The notes beneath the pieces are model-generated. The model worked only from the letters and a program-made list of their open reading frames with translations. It did not search any database and was not told the DNA's origin. DNA of 64,000 bases from DASSUW01 sp963849695 (lineage in GTDB: Bacteria; Actinomycetota; Thermoleophilia; Solirubrobacterales; Solirubrobacteraceae): assembly GCA_963849695.1 (NCBI GenBank), contig CAWKIT010000031.1, positions 114,649 through 178,648 of the forward strand. Reading direction: 5' to 3'. Below are positions 32,101 through 42,010 of the stretch, in pieces. Within the stretch, counting starts at the first letter, position 1, and each line of letters begins with the position of its first letter. Position numbers and translations under genes: made by a program.

Positions 32101-32996
32101 TCAGACCCGCAGGAAGCGCCGCAGCGAGAGGCCCGAGCCGGCCGCGGAGACCGCGATCGCGGCGGCCAACAGGATCGCCACCAGGATCGGGAAGCTCATC
32201 GTCTCCGGCGCCGCGACCAGCGCGTACTCGGCCGCGAGCGGATCGACCACCGCGACCTTGAACACGGCCAGCACGAGCACCGCGAGCAGGCCGCCGAGCG
32301 CGCCGACCAAGATCCCCTCCATCACGAACGGCCAGCGGATGAACCAGTCGGTGGCGCCGACCAGCTTCATCACCTCGACCTCGCGCCGTCGCGCGAACAG
32401 CGAGAGCCGGATCGTGTTGGCGATCAGCAGCACGGAGGCGATCACGAGCAGGCCGGCCAGCAGCGCCGTGGTCAGCTTCACCGCGCGCGTGACGGAGAGG
32501 ATCTTGTTCGTGTCCTCCTCGCGGTTGGTGACCTCGTCGATCGCCGGGTCGGTCACCGCGCGCTCGCCGCCCGGCCCCACGGGCGCCAGCGCATCGCGCA
32601 GCTCGGCGATGTTGTCGGGATCGTCGGGCGTGATCCGGAACGTGTGCGGGAGCGGGTTGAAGTTGCCCAGCTCGCCGTAGTACTCGGGGTTCTTGCGCCG
32701 CTGATCCTCGTAGGCCTGCTCGCGGGAGACGAACTTGACGCGGGCGACGTGGGGCGTGTCGTTCTCGAGCAGGTTGCGCACGCGCGCGACGTCCTTCACG
32801 GTTGCGTCGCGCACCAGGTAGACGTTGGCGATCACCCGGCCGCGCACCTCGTTGGCGGCGCCGGTGGTGGCTTGGACGACCGGGATGAAGACCCCGAGGA
32901 TCAGGACCGTCACCAGCACGGTCGCCATCGCCGCGAACGAAGGCACCGCGTTGCGCTTGAGCGCGCGCAGCGACTCGCGCAGGAAGAAGCCGAGCC

Positions 32997-33000
<4 letters not shown>
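32101..33000 (-). CDS. ftsX: Cell-division ABC transporter permease FtsX
   Basis: A 299-residue protein with an N-terminal RESLRALKRNAVPSFAAMAT amphipathic segment, one membrane helix, an extracellular domain (about residues 50-165), and three C-terminal helices including LFARRREVEVMKLVGATDWF, the FtsX-family signature. FtsX transmits FtsE ATPase cycles to wall hydrolases at the septum. The ATG overlaps the ftsE stop (ATGA). Confidence 0.95.
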
Positions 33001-33719
<719 letters not shown>

Positions 33720-33949
33720 CGCGCCCGGCTCGGGGCGCCGCTTGGGAGGCCCCGTGACCGCCTCCGGACGCTCGCTCCGGCGCCTGACATGTCTTTCCGT
33801 TGCTGCCATCCCGTCCGGGCAGGGTATTCGGGCGCCGGGGGCGCGCCCCTTCCTGAAAGCGACCTTGCAGACCGCCCGAGATCGAGCGACCACGTGCTCT
33901 ACCTGGAGCGCAGCGGGCAGAACCGCCCTTCGCTGGTTAGATAGGGGGC

Positions 33950-35203
33950 ATGGCGCGCATCGAAACGTCCACCATCCCGTCCGGTCTGCCGATCCACAGG
34001 GTCGAGATCGAGGGCACTCGGGCCACGACCGTGCTGGTGGCGTTCGACGCCGGCGCTCGCACCGAGCGCCCCGACGAAAATGGGATGGCCCACTTCCTCG
34101 AGCACCTGGTGTTCAAGGGCGGCCAGAAGTACGACGACTACCGCAAGGTCAACGAGACCGCCGAGCGGATGGGCGCGTTGCTCAACGCCTACACGTCGCA
34201 CGACCTGGTGGCCTTCCACATCACCTGCCGCGCCGAAGTGGCGGCCGACGCGATCGACCTCCTGACCGACTTCGTCGGCCGGCCGAAGATCGACGCCTCC
34301 GAGCTCGACCGCGAGCGCGGGGTGGTGATCCAGGAGATCGCGCGCGCCAACGACCAGCCGTCGGTCGTGGCCGAGCACCTGATCGACCGCGCGGCGTTCG
34401 GCGACCATCCGCTGGGCCGGTCGGTGCTGGGCCCGGAGGAGCATCTGCGCACGTTCTCGCGCGAGGCGATCGTGGCCTTCCGCTCGCGCCAGTGGGCGGG
34501 CTCGCGCGGCGGGGCGTTCCTGGTCGGCAACCTGGCCGACCTGCCCGACGACTCGGACCTGGCGGAGGCGTTCGGCCGCTTCCCGTCGATCTCGCCGGAC
34601 GGCTCTGGCGAGCCCGCGCCGCCGTTCGCTCCGCAGACGCTGGTCGAGCCGCGGGATTCCAACCAGTCTCACCTGCGCATCTCCTACCGGCCGGCGATCG
34701 AGCCGCGCGACCGGGCGGCCCGCGCCGCGCTCAGCGTCTACTCCACGCTGCTCGGCGGCTCGATGGGCTCGCGGCTGTTCGACGAGATCCGCGAGCAGCG
34801 CGGCCTCGCCTACTCCGTCTACTCGGCCGAGCACACCTTCGCCGACGTGCCGATCCTCCAGCTGTCGGCGGGGCTCGAGTCCGGCAAGTGCGTCGAGGCG
34901 TACACGCGGATGCGCGAGATCGTCGAGGAGCTGCGCACCGACGGCCCGAACGAGGCCGAGTTCGAGCGCGCCCGCGCCTACGCGGCGGGACGGCGCGTGC
35001 TCGCGTTCGAGAACACCAACGCGGTCGCCCGCTACGCCGCGAACCAGACGATCGTGTTCGGCCAGGACATCGATCCCGACGAGGCGATCGCCGCGCTCGA
35101 CCGCACCACCTTCGACGAGGTCGCCGACGTCGCGCGCGGAATCTCGGACGCCGCCTCGGTCGCCTGCGTGGGCCCGCACGAGGTGGACGAATTCGCCGCT
35201 TGA
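33950..35203 (+). CDS. M16-family zinc peptidase (processing-peptidase-like)
   Basis: A 417-residue protein with the inverted zinc motif HFLEH (H48, E51, H52) and the downstream glutamate in RERGVVIQEI. The C-terminal half keeps the R/Y substrate-binding region (SRLFDEIREQRGLAYSVYS). This is the size of one processing-peptidase subunit, like the YmxG/PepR group found in actinobacteria near polynucleotide phosphorylase; no pnp is seen here. No signal peptide is seen, so it should act inside the cell on short peptides or leader sequences. Confidence 0.92.
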   Translation: MARIETSTIPSGLPIHRVEIEGTRATTVLVAFDAGARTERPDENGMAHFLEHLVFKGGQKYDDYRKVNETAERMGALLNAYTSHDLVAFHITCRAEVAADAIDLLTDFVGRPKIDASELDRERGVVIQEIARANDQPSVVAEHLIDRAAFGDHPLGRSVLGPEEHLRTFSREAIVAFRSRQWAGSRGGAFLVGNLADLPDDSDLAEAFGRFPSISPDGSGEPAPPFAPQTLVEPRDSNQSHLRISYRPAIEPRDRAARAALSVYSTLLGGSMGSRLFDEIREQRGLAYSVYSAEHTFADVPILQLSAGLESGKCVEAYTRMREIVEELRTDGPNEAEFERARAYAAGRRVLAFENTNAVARYAANQTIVFGQDIDPDEAIAALDRTTFDEVADVARGISDAASVACVGPHEVDEFAA

Positions 35204-35239
35204 CCAGCGCGCGCCCGGTTTGCCACGATCCGGGCACGA

Positions 35240-35599
35240 GTGACCGTGCCTGAGCTCAACCACCGCGAGCTCGAGCGCTACGTCCAGCGGGTCGCGGACC
35301 GGTGGCCGGTCCAGCGGGCTCTGTTGGGCGGCGCGCGCGTCGCCGACCTGCGCGGCGCCGGGTCGCAGCGCGAGCGCGGCCCGGAGTTCGTCGTCGTCCT
35401 CGTGTCGGAGTTCTTCGCCGGCGTGCCGTGGCTCGAGCGCGTCTACGTGTGCGGCAGCCTGTGGGACGCCTACGAGATGGGCGCGACGGCCGACATGCAC
35501 TGCTACACGCCGGGCGAGTTCGAGCGCAAGCGCGAGCAGCTGCCGCTGGTCCGCGACGCCGTCGAGCGCGGGCTCGAGCTGCTGCCCGAACCCGCTTAG
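35240..35599 (+). CDS. Nucleotidyltransferase-like small protein
   Basis: A 119-residue protein with a GTG start. The centre reads EFVVVLVSEFFAGVPWLERV and VYVCGSLWDAYEMGATADMH, which matches the fold of minimal nucleotidyltransferases, followed by YTPGEFERKREQLPLV. The usual G-S-x-x-x-x-D-x-D active-site pair is not complete: GS is present but the two catalytic aspartates are not both clear. It may be a non-catalytic relative. Convergent with nadA (4-base overlap). Confidence 0.55.
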   Translation: MTVPELNHRELERYVQRVADRWPVQRALLGGARVADLRGAGSQRERGPEFVVVLVSEFFAGVPWLERVYVCGSLWDAYEMGATADMHCYTPGEFERKREQLPLVRDAVERGLELLPEPA

Positions 35600-36573
35600 C
35601 CGATCGCCACCATTCTTTCGATGGGGAGGCGAGCGCGCTCGGCGATCTCCTCCGGCACCTTCACGACCGGCTTCATCTCGCGCAGGGCGTCGCGCAGCTT
35701 CGGCAGCGTGATCATCTTCATGAAGCGGCAGCTGGCGGCCTCGTTGGCGGCCACGAAGTCGACGTCGGGCGCCGCCATCTGGAGCGGGTGCAGCATCCCG
35801 ACCTCGGTCGCCATGATCGCGGTCGCGCCGGGAGTGGCGTTCCTCGCGTACTCGAGCATCCCGCCGGTGGAGAGCATGTGCACGCCGTCGGGGTCGACGT
35901 CGCCGGCTGCGACGTACTCCATCACCGACGTCGAGCAGCCGCACTCGGGGTGGATCAGGAAGTCGGCGCCCGGGTGCGAAGCGCGCATGTCGCGGATGTC
36001 GGCGGGCCGGATCCCGGCGTGGACGTGGCACTCGCCGTCCCACACGTGCATCGGCCGGCCGGTCATCTTCTCGACGTAGGCGCCGAGGAACATGTCGGGC
36101 CCGAACAGGATCTCGGTGTCCTCGCCGTGCTCGCGGTAGATGTGCTCGACCACCTGCACCGCGTTGGCGGACGTCACGCAGTAGTCGGTCTCCGCCTTCA
36201 CCTCGGCGGTGGTGTTGACGTACATGACGGTGATCGCGCCGGGGTGCTGGGCCTTCCAGGCGCGCAGCTGCGGCGCCGTGATCGAGTCGGCGAGCGAGCA
36301 GCCGGCGTCGGGATCGGGCAGCAGGACGGTCTTGTCCGGCGACAGGATCGACGCCGTCTCGGCCATGAAATGGACGCCGCAGAAGGCGATCACCTCGGCG
36401 CCGGTGTTCGCCGCCTGCTGCGAGAGCCCGAGCGAGTCGCCGACGAAGTCGGCGACGTCCTGGACCTCGGGCAGCTGGTAGTTGTGCGCGAGGATCACCG
36501 CGCCGCGCTCGGCGGCCAGCGCGCGCACCTCGGACTGCAGGGCGGGGATGTTGTCGAGCGAGAGCAGGGTCAT
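35596..36573 (-). CDS. nadA: Quinolinate synthase
   Basis: A 325-residue enzyme that condenses iminoaspartate with dihydroxyacetone phosphate to quinolinate, using a 4Fe-4S cluster. Conserved blocks: ILAHNYQLPEVQDVADFVGD, FCGVHFMAET, DAGCSLADSI (cluster Cys near 92), IHPECGCSTSVMEY (second), and ANEAASCRFMKM (third). The length is typical of the shorter bacterial form. Its ATG overlaps the nadC stop (ATGA). nadB (aspartate oxidase) is not present in the window. Confidence 0.97.
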   Translation of the reverse strand: MTLLSLDNIPALQSEVRALAAERGAVILAHNYQLPEVQDVADFVGDSLGLSQQAANTGAEVIAFCGVHFMAETASILSPDKTVLLPDPDAGCSLADSITAPQLRAWKAQHPGAITVMYVNTTAEVKAETDYCVTSANAVQVVEHIYREHGEDTEILFGPDMFLGAYVEKMTGRPMHVWDGECHVHAGIRPADIRDMRASHPGADFLIHPECGCSTSVMEYVAAGDVDPDGVHMLSTGGMLEYARNATPGATAIMATEVGMLHPLQMAAPDVDFVAANEAASCRFMKMITLPKLRDALREMKPVVKVPEEIAERARLPIERMVAIG

Positions 36574-37415
36574 TTCGGGGGGAGGGCCTCCAGGGCCAAA
36601 GAGAGGTCGAGCCCGGGCGCTGAATGGGTGAGCGCGCCCATCGATACGTAGTCTAGCCCCTCAATGGTCGCATAGACCAAAACTGTCTGGCTGTCGACTC
36701 CGCCGGAGGCCTCCAGCTCCGCGCGGCCTCCGACTCGGGCGACGGCGGCGCGCACCTCGGCGGGCGTCATGTTGTCGAGCAGCAGCCGCGGCGCGCCGGC
36801 CGCCAGAGCGGCGTCGATCTCGGCCGCGTCGCGCACCTCGACGGCCAGCGGCAGATCGGGCCGCGCCGCGCGGGCGCGCCGCACCGCCTCGCCGACCCCG
36901 CCCGCCGCCGCCGAGTGGTTCTCCTTGATCAGGATCGCGTCGTACAGGCCGGCGCGGTGGTTGACCCCGCCGCCGTCCGCCACCGCGCGCTTCTCGAGCC
37001 GCCGCAGACCCGGGGTGGTCTTGCGGGTGTCGAGGATCTTCGCCTTCCCGCCGGCCGCCTCGACGGCCCGCACGACCTTCGCCGCCGCGGTCGCGATCCC
37101 CGACAGCCGGCCGAGGAAGTTCAGCGCCGTGCGCTCGGCGGTCAGCAGCGCCCGCGCCGACCCCTCCACGCTCAACACCGGCGCCGGTGCGTCGCGCCAC
37201 TCGCCCTCCGGGCCGAGCCGCTCGATCGCGGCGTCGGGATCGAGCCGCCGGAACACGGCCTCGGCAACCGCGAGGCCCGAGATCACGCCGTCCGCCTTCT
37301 GGGTGATCACCGCCCGCGCGCGCGCCGAGGCGTCCACCGTCGCCTCGGTCGTCGCGTCCCCGCCGCCGACGTCCTCCGCCAGCGCGCGGTCGATCAGCTC
37401 GTGCGTCTCGTCCAT
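36570..37415 (-). CDS. nadC: Nicotinate-nucleotide pyrophosphorylase (carboxylating)
   Basis: A 281-residue phosphoribosyltransferase that turns quinolinate and PRPP into nicotinate mononucleotide. It shows RTALNFLGRLSGIATA, KILDTRKTTPGLRRLEK, GGVNHRAGLYDAILIKENH and LEASGGVDSQTVLVYA, all family signatures. It lies upstream of nadA in a minus operon; its start overlaps the end of the small PH-like gene by 22 bases. The lysine and arginine residues around RKTTPGLR contact quinolinate in characterised enzymes. Confidence 0.97.
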   Translation of the reverse strand: MDETHELIDRALAEDVGGGDATTEATVDASARARAVITQKADGVISGLAVAEAVFRRLDPDAAIERLGPEGEWRDAPAPVLSVEGSARALLTAERTALNFLGRLSGIATAAAKVVRAVEAAGGKAKILDTRKTTPGLRRLEKRAVADGGGVNHRAGLYDAILIKENHSAAAGGVGEAVRRARAARPDLPLAVEVRDAAEIDAALAAGAPRLLLDNMTPAEVRAAVARVGGRAELEASGGVDSQTVLVYATIEGLDYVSMGALTHSAPGLDLSLALEALPPK

Positions 37416-37804
37416 TCGCTCAGCGTGGCATTGACGGCATCCGCCCGCGGCGTCTTGAGCCGCAGCTCGATCTCACCCGTGCGGGGCGGCTTCGCGGTGG
37501 CGGCGTCGTACTTGAGCCGCACCTCGCCGGGATCCTCGGTCGTGACCGCAGCGCCTCGCGGAACGTCGAGGCGGATGTTGCCGGTTCCGTGGACGACGAG
37601 CCGTCGCCCGGTGAGCGCGAGCGCGACGAGGCCTTTCTGGACGCCCGAGCGCGGGCGCTGACCGGGCACCTCGTAGCCCCGGTAGATCACCGTGGCCTCG
37701 ACGCGCTCCTCGAGCAGCTCGAGCCCCTCGGCCTCGAGCTCGGCACGCAGCTCGTCGGGCAGGCGGCCACGGCGCTCCCGCAGGCGGCGGAGCGCGCCGA
37801 TCAC
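37394..37804 (-). CDS. Conserved hypothetical protein of the prfB-nad operon
   Basis: A 136-residue protein with GTG start overlapping the preceding stop (GTGA). It begins with a charged helix (RLRERRGRLPDELRAELEAE) and continues with beta-rich sequence LVALALTGRRLVVHGTGNIR, DVPRGAAVTTEDPGEVRLKY and GEIELRLKTPRADAVNATL, which looks like a PH-domain-type barrel ending in a helix. No catalytic motif is visible and I do not recognise the family. Its position between the cyclase-like gene and nadC may just reflect compact packing. Confidence 0.7.
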   Translation of the reverse strand: MIGALRRLRERRGRLPDELRAELEAEGLELLEERVEATVIYRGYEVPGQRPRSGVQKGLVALALTGRRLVVHGTGNIRLDVPRGAAVTTEDPGEVRLKYDAATAKPPRTGEIELRLKTPRADAVNATLSEWTRRTS

Positions 37805-38669
37805 GGCGCCCGCCCGAGCTCGAGCCCGGCGAGCGTGCTCTCGCCCGTGTAGACGAGCCGTCCGCGGCGCGTCACGCGGACGCGGAGCGAGCCCACCAGG
37901 TGCTGGTGCGACCACGGGAGCGTGCGGCGCTCGTGCGGGACCGGCACGTCGAGGACGTGGGCCGCGGCCGGGTCGGCCGCCGCCTCGACCTCGACGCGGT
38001 GGCGCAGCGAGCGGCCCCGGAGCACCCAGCGGCCGGGCGCGACGTCGGCGCGCACCTGCGCGACGACCGGCTCGCCGAGCCGCACAAGGCTGCCGTCGAT
38101 CGAGACGACCAGCGCCGTGGCTGTCAGCGGCCCGAGCGCCGGCCCGCCCGCGAAGGCGACGGTGCACGTGGATCGCCGCCGAAGTCGTGCGCCTCGCCCC
38201 ACCACCACACCGGCGGGAACCCCTCGCCCCAGTTGCGCTCCACGTACGCGGTCGCGCCGTCGAGCGACCACTCGTCGACGAACCCCTCGGCCCGCGCGCG
38301 CAGCACCAGCGGGCGCCAGTACTGGCGCAGGAACGGCAGGTGCCCGGCGGGGCCGGTGCCGTGCCACGGGCGCGGCCACGGCACGACGTCGTGCAGGCGC
38401 GCGTCGACGCCGGCGAGGCGGACGTGGTCGGCCTCGCCCGCGAACGCGGTCCCGATCCGCACTCCGCGCGAGTCGGCCGCCGGATCGTCGAGGATCGTCG
38501 ATCGCCACCCGCCGGGCTGCTTGGCGACGCCTACCAGCGCCCAGCCCGGGCACACGCCGCACAGCACGATCGCCGCCCGCCCGTCGGGCCACGTGAACCG
38601 CCAGAACCAGCCGGAGAGGGTTGCTCCGCGGGTCGTCCGGACCCGCGATCTGACGGCAACGTCCGGCAT
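37801..38669 (-). pseudogene. Tocopherol-cyclase-like protein with a single-base frameshift
   Basis: Frame one reads from MPDVAVRSRVRTT through GWFWRFTWPDGRAAIVLCGV to ATAYVERNWGEGFPPVWWWG, the E-x-N-W-G-x-x-F-P-x-x-W-x-W signature of tocopherol cyclase and its lipocalin-like relatives. At about 38168-38173 the frame breaks; the next frame continues naturally with TCTVAFAGGPALGPLTATAL to a stop at 37801. Adding one base (as in GACTCC for GATCC) restores a 289-residue protein. Real tocopherol synthesis is not expected here, so the native role would be another lipid or quinone. The start is 12 bases after the prfB stop. Confidence 0.6.
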
Positions 38670-38681
38670 CCGGCCGGCCGA

Positions 38682-39795
38682 TCAGGCCGCGGACGCCTTC
38701 GCGTTCGCCTCGAGCCACGCGCGCACGAACCCGTCGAGGTCGCCGTCGAGCACCCGCTCGGCGCTGCCCACCTCGTGTTCGGTGCGGTGGTCCTTGACCA
38801 TCGTGTACGGGTGCAGGACGTAGGAGCGGATCTGCGAGCCGAAGTTGACGTCCTGCGCCTCGCCGCGCTCGCGAGCGATCTCCGCCTGGCGCTCGCGCTC
38901 GGCGCGCTCGACCAGCTTCGATCGCAGCATCGCCATCGCCGTCGCCTTGTTGGCCGACTGCGAGCGCTCGTTCTGGCACTGCACGACGACTCCGGACGGA
39001 CGGTGGGTGATCCGCACCGCCGAGTCGGTCTTGTTGACGTGCTGGCCGCCGGCCCCGGAGGCGCGGTAGGTGTCGACCTGCAGGTCCTCGTCGTCGATCT
39101 CGACCTCGCCCGCGTCCTCCACCACGGGAGCGACCTCGACGCCGGCGAAGCTGGTCTGGCGGCGGTTGGCGGCGTCGAAGGGCGACAGCCGCACCAGCCG
39201 GTGCACGCCCTTCTCGGCGCTGTAGAGGCCGTAGGCGTTCTCGCCCGAGACGCGGAAGGTGGCCGACTTGATGCCCGCCTCCTCCCCCGGGCTGGCCTCG
39301 AGGAGCTCGACCTTGAAGCCGCGCCGCTCGGCCCACCGCATCATCATCCGCAGCACCATCTCCGCCCAGTCCTGGGCGTCGGTCCCGCCCGCCCCGGCGT
39401 TGACCGTCACGAGCGCGTCGCCGGCGTCGTAGGAGCCGGTGAACAGACGCTCCTCCTCGAGCGCGGCCAGCCGCTCCTCCACCGACACCAGCGTCTCCTC
39501 GACCTCGGCGGCGATGTCGTCGTCCTCCTCGGCGAGCTCGACGAGCCCTTCGAGGTCGTCGGCGTCGGCCCGCAGCTTCTCGAACGTCTCGAGCCGCCGG
39601 CCGAGCCGCGAGTGCTCGGCGCCGACCCGCCCGGCGGCCTCCGGCTCGTCCCAGAAGCCCGGCTCGCCCATCTGCGCCTCGAGCGCCGCGCTGCGCTCCT
39701 TCAGCCCGGCCGGGTCAAAGGTAGTCCGAGAGCAGGGACAGCTGCTCGCGGATCGCGGCCAGGCGCTGCGGTGTGGGCAGTGACGGGGTCGCCAT
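38682..39795 (-). CDS. prfB: Peptide chain release factor 2, expressed by programmed +1 frameshift
   Basis: Translation starts at ATG 39795 (MATPSLPTPQRLAAIREQ) and reaches an in-frame TGA as codon 27 within CTTTGAC. Slipping +1 continues LDPAGLKERSAALEAQM and into GEPGFWDEP, giving about 370 residues. Domain motifs include YRASGAGGQHVNKTDSAVRI (GGQ, for peptide release) and the SPFDAANRRQT stop-recognition region (S-P-F). RF2 reads UGA and UAA; low RF2 levels favour the frameshift, giving autoregulation. It heads a minus-strand run with the cyclase-like gene, nadC and nadA. Confidence 0.96.
39714..39720 (-). promoter_or_regulatory. prfB programmed frameshift site
   Basis: The minus strand reads CTT TGA C, the conserved RF2 slip site, with TGA at 39717-39715. 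The bases before it (TCGGACTAC) lack the strong AGGGGG-type Shine-Dalgarno stimulator known from E. coli. Confidence 0.9.
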
Positions 39796-39833
39796 GGCCC
39801 ATGTGAGGCTACCGCAGCGCCTGGCGCGTCAGA

Positions 39834-41918
39834 TCAGCCGCAGGGGCTGAGCTCCGAGGTGGGGCCGAGCAGCACGCCGTTGGGGTCAGTCAGCGTCGCA
39901 GTCACCGTCACCTTCTCCTCGACCGCACGCGAGAGCCGGACCGTGCCCTCCGCGAGACCGTTGGCGTCGGTCGTCACCTGTTGCGTGGCGAGCAGCTCCT
40001 TGGCCTCGCCACGGCCGGCGCAGGTGTCGTTGAGGTAGAACTCGAGCCGGTAGTCGCTCGCCAGATCGCTGCGCAGCGTCCAGCTGATCTCCGATTCGAA
40101 GACCACGAACGGGAACTCGGGCAGGGCCACGGGAACGAGCGCGTGGCCGGTGATGGTCGGGTGGTTCTGGAGGCCGTTCGCCCCGGTGTCGGGGTCGCCC
40201 AGACCGTCGTTCGCGGTCGGCCCGTCGTCGTCGAGATCGATGCCGAGATCGTCGTTGCCGTAGATCGAGTTGTTCGCGACGGCGTTGCCCTGTCCGGAGT
40301 CGACGGCAACGCCGTCCTGGGCGTTGCCGGTGATCGTGTTGACCTTGCGGTCCGGCATGCCGACGGAGTTGTCGTCGGCGTCGTCGATCCGCACCCCGCT
40401 GAGGCCGTTGTCCGAGATCGTGTTGCCGGTCAGCCAGTTGCCGTCGGTGTTGGCGAGGTCGAACGAATCGATCACCACGCCGTGGCCGGTGTTGTCGGAG
40501 ATCACGTTGTCGGTGATCGCGTTGCGGTGCGAGTCCTCGACGACGACCCCGTACTCGTTCGGCAGCGCGGCGCTCCCGCCGGCATCGAGGCCGATCACGT
40601 TGCGCTCGACGGTGTTGCCGATCGGCGGCGGCCCGACGCCGTCGCCGTCGAGCATGACGCCGGCGTCGTTGTTGCCGGACAGCAGGTTGTCGGCTACCAC
40701 GTTGAAGCTGGACTCCACGCTGACGCCGTTGCCATTGGCGACCGCGGCGACGCCGTCGGCGTCGGTGCCGATCCGGTTGCCCTCGACGCGGTGGTTCTGA
40801 CCTCCCTCGATGTCGACGCCTGAGTCGTTGTTGCCGGAGATCACGTTGCGCTCGTCGTCCTCGTCGCCGCCGACCACGTTCGTGTTACCGCCGATGACGA
40901 GCACCCCGTCGTCGTTGCTCGCGGCGGCGGTGCCCAGCGTGTTGGCGATCACGCTGTTGTTCGAGCCGTCGAGCGCGACGCCGGCGCCGTTGAGGCCCGC
41001 CGCGTTCCCGCGGACCAGGTTCTGGCTGCCGACGATGTGGACGCCGTCCAAGATGTTGCCGGGCCCGGACGCGCCGTTCTCGTCGAGGCCCACGTAGTTG
41101 CCCTCGACGGCGTTGCCGTTGCCGGAGATGAGCACGCCGTGGTCGTTGTTCGCCGAGATCACGTTGCGACCGCCGGCGCTCGTCTTGCCGATGCGGTTGT
41201 CGTTGCCGGTGACGGAGACCCCGTTCGCGTGGTTCCCGAGCCCGCCGCCGTACGGGAGGCCGAGCCGGTTGCCCACCACCGTGTTGGCGTTGGCCGCGAT
41301 CGCCACACCGTCGCCGTCGACCTCGGCGATCACGTTGGCGTCCTCCGGGAGCGAGCCGCCGACCACGTTGCCCTGGCCCGCGAGGATGGCGACGCCGGTC
41401 GCGAGGTTCCACATCCCCTTGGTCGTGCCGGCCGCGCTGGTGCCGATGTGATTGCCCTCGATGCGGTTCGCGTTGCCCGCGATCTGGATGCCGTCGGGCC
41501 CGGCCATGGCGCCGGACGAGTCGTGGATCGCGAGGCCCTGGATGAGGCTGTTGCTGGTGTTGAGCGCGAGCGCCTGCGTCGTGTTGACGGCGTCGATGAC
41601 CGCGCCCGGCACCGCCGGGGTCGCGGCCGAGGCCGGGCTCGACCCCGGTTGCGAGTAGCCGTCGATCTCGACCGGCGCGGTGATCGCCGGCAGGTTGGCG
41701 TTCGGCGCTATCACGGTGCCGGCAGCCGGGAGGTTGAACTCGATGATGCTCAGGTTGGCGTTGTTGTTCGCCCGGTTGATCGCCTGGCGCAGGGTTCCGG
41801 CTCCTGCGTCGGCGGGGTTGAAGACGGGGATCGGCGCCTGTGCGTGGGCGGCCGAGGCACCCGCGCCGAGCGCGGCCAGTACGGCCGCGACGGCAAGGGG
41901 CAGCTTCCTGCTGGACAT
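39834..41918 (-). CDS. Secreted right-handed beta-helix repeat protein
   Basis: A 694-residue exported protein with a signal peptide (MSSRKLPLAVAAVLAALG, then AHA) and the opening domain GAGTLRQAINRANNNANLSI, as in CSLREAI-type proteins. The rest is about two dozen parallel beta-helix turns, each with N-x-I/V or G-V/D-x-x motifs (NDNRIG, NVISANNDHGV, NVISGNNDSGVDIEG). The C-terminus is an Ig-like domain ending in a cysteine pair. It may bind or act on polysaccharide, or serve as an adhesin; no catalytic residues are evident. A good AGGAAGGA ribosome-binding site precedes the ATG at 41918. Confidence 0.88.
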   Translation of the reverse strand: MSSRKLPLAVAAVLAALGAGASAAHAQAPIPVFNPADAGAGTLRQAINRANNNANLSIIEFNLPAAGTVIAPNANLPAITAPVEIDGYSQPGSSPASAATPAVPGAVIDAVNTTQALALNTSNSLIQGLAIHDSSGAMAGPDGIQIAGNANRIEGNHIGTSAAGTTKGMWNLATGVAILAGQGNVVGGSLPEDANVIAEVDGDGVAIAANANTVVGNRLGLPYGGGLGNHANGVSVTGNDNRIGKTSAGGRNVISANNDHGVLISGNGNAVEGNYVGLDENGASGPGNILDGVHIVGSQNLVRGNAAGLNGAGVALDGSNNSVIANTLGTAAASNDDGVLVIGGNTNVVGGDEDDERNVISGNNDSGVDIEGGQNHRVEGNRIGTDADGVAAVANGNGVSVESSFNVVADNLLSGNNDAGVMLDGDGVGPPPIGNTVERNVIGLDAGGSAALPNEYGVVVEDSHRNAITDNVISDNTGHGVVIDSFDLANTDGNWLTGNTISDNGLSGVRIDDADDNSVGMPDRKVNTITGNAQDGVAVDSGQGNAVANNSIYGNDDLGIDLDDDGPTANDGLGDPDTGANGLQNHPTITGHALVPVALPEFPFVVFESEISWTLRSDLASDYRLEFYLNDTCAGRGEAKELLATQQVTTDANGLAEGTVRLSRAVEEKVTVTATLTDPNGVLLGPTSELSPCG

Positions 41919-42010
41919 CTGGGATCCTTCCTGGAGGTGGGCGGTCGCCGGGAATGACCCGGCGCCGTGCGCGGCGGTTGGGCGGTTGCCGCAGCTGGCG
42001 CGTCGCCGCT

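Noticed and set aside
40000..41900. Repeats in the beta-helix gene as a CRISPR-like or satellite array
   Set aside because: The periodicity is at the protein level (N-x-I and G-V turns), with no repeated DNA units of constant length.
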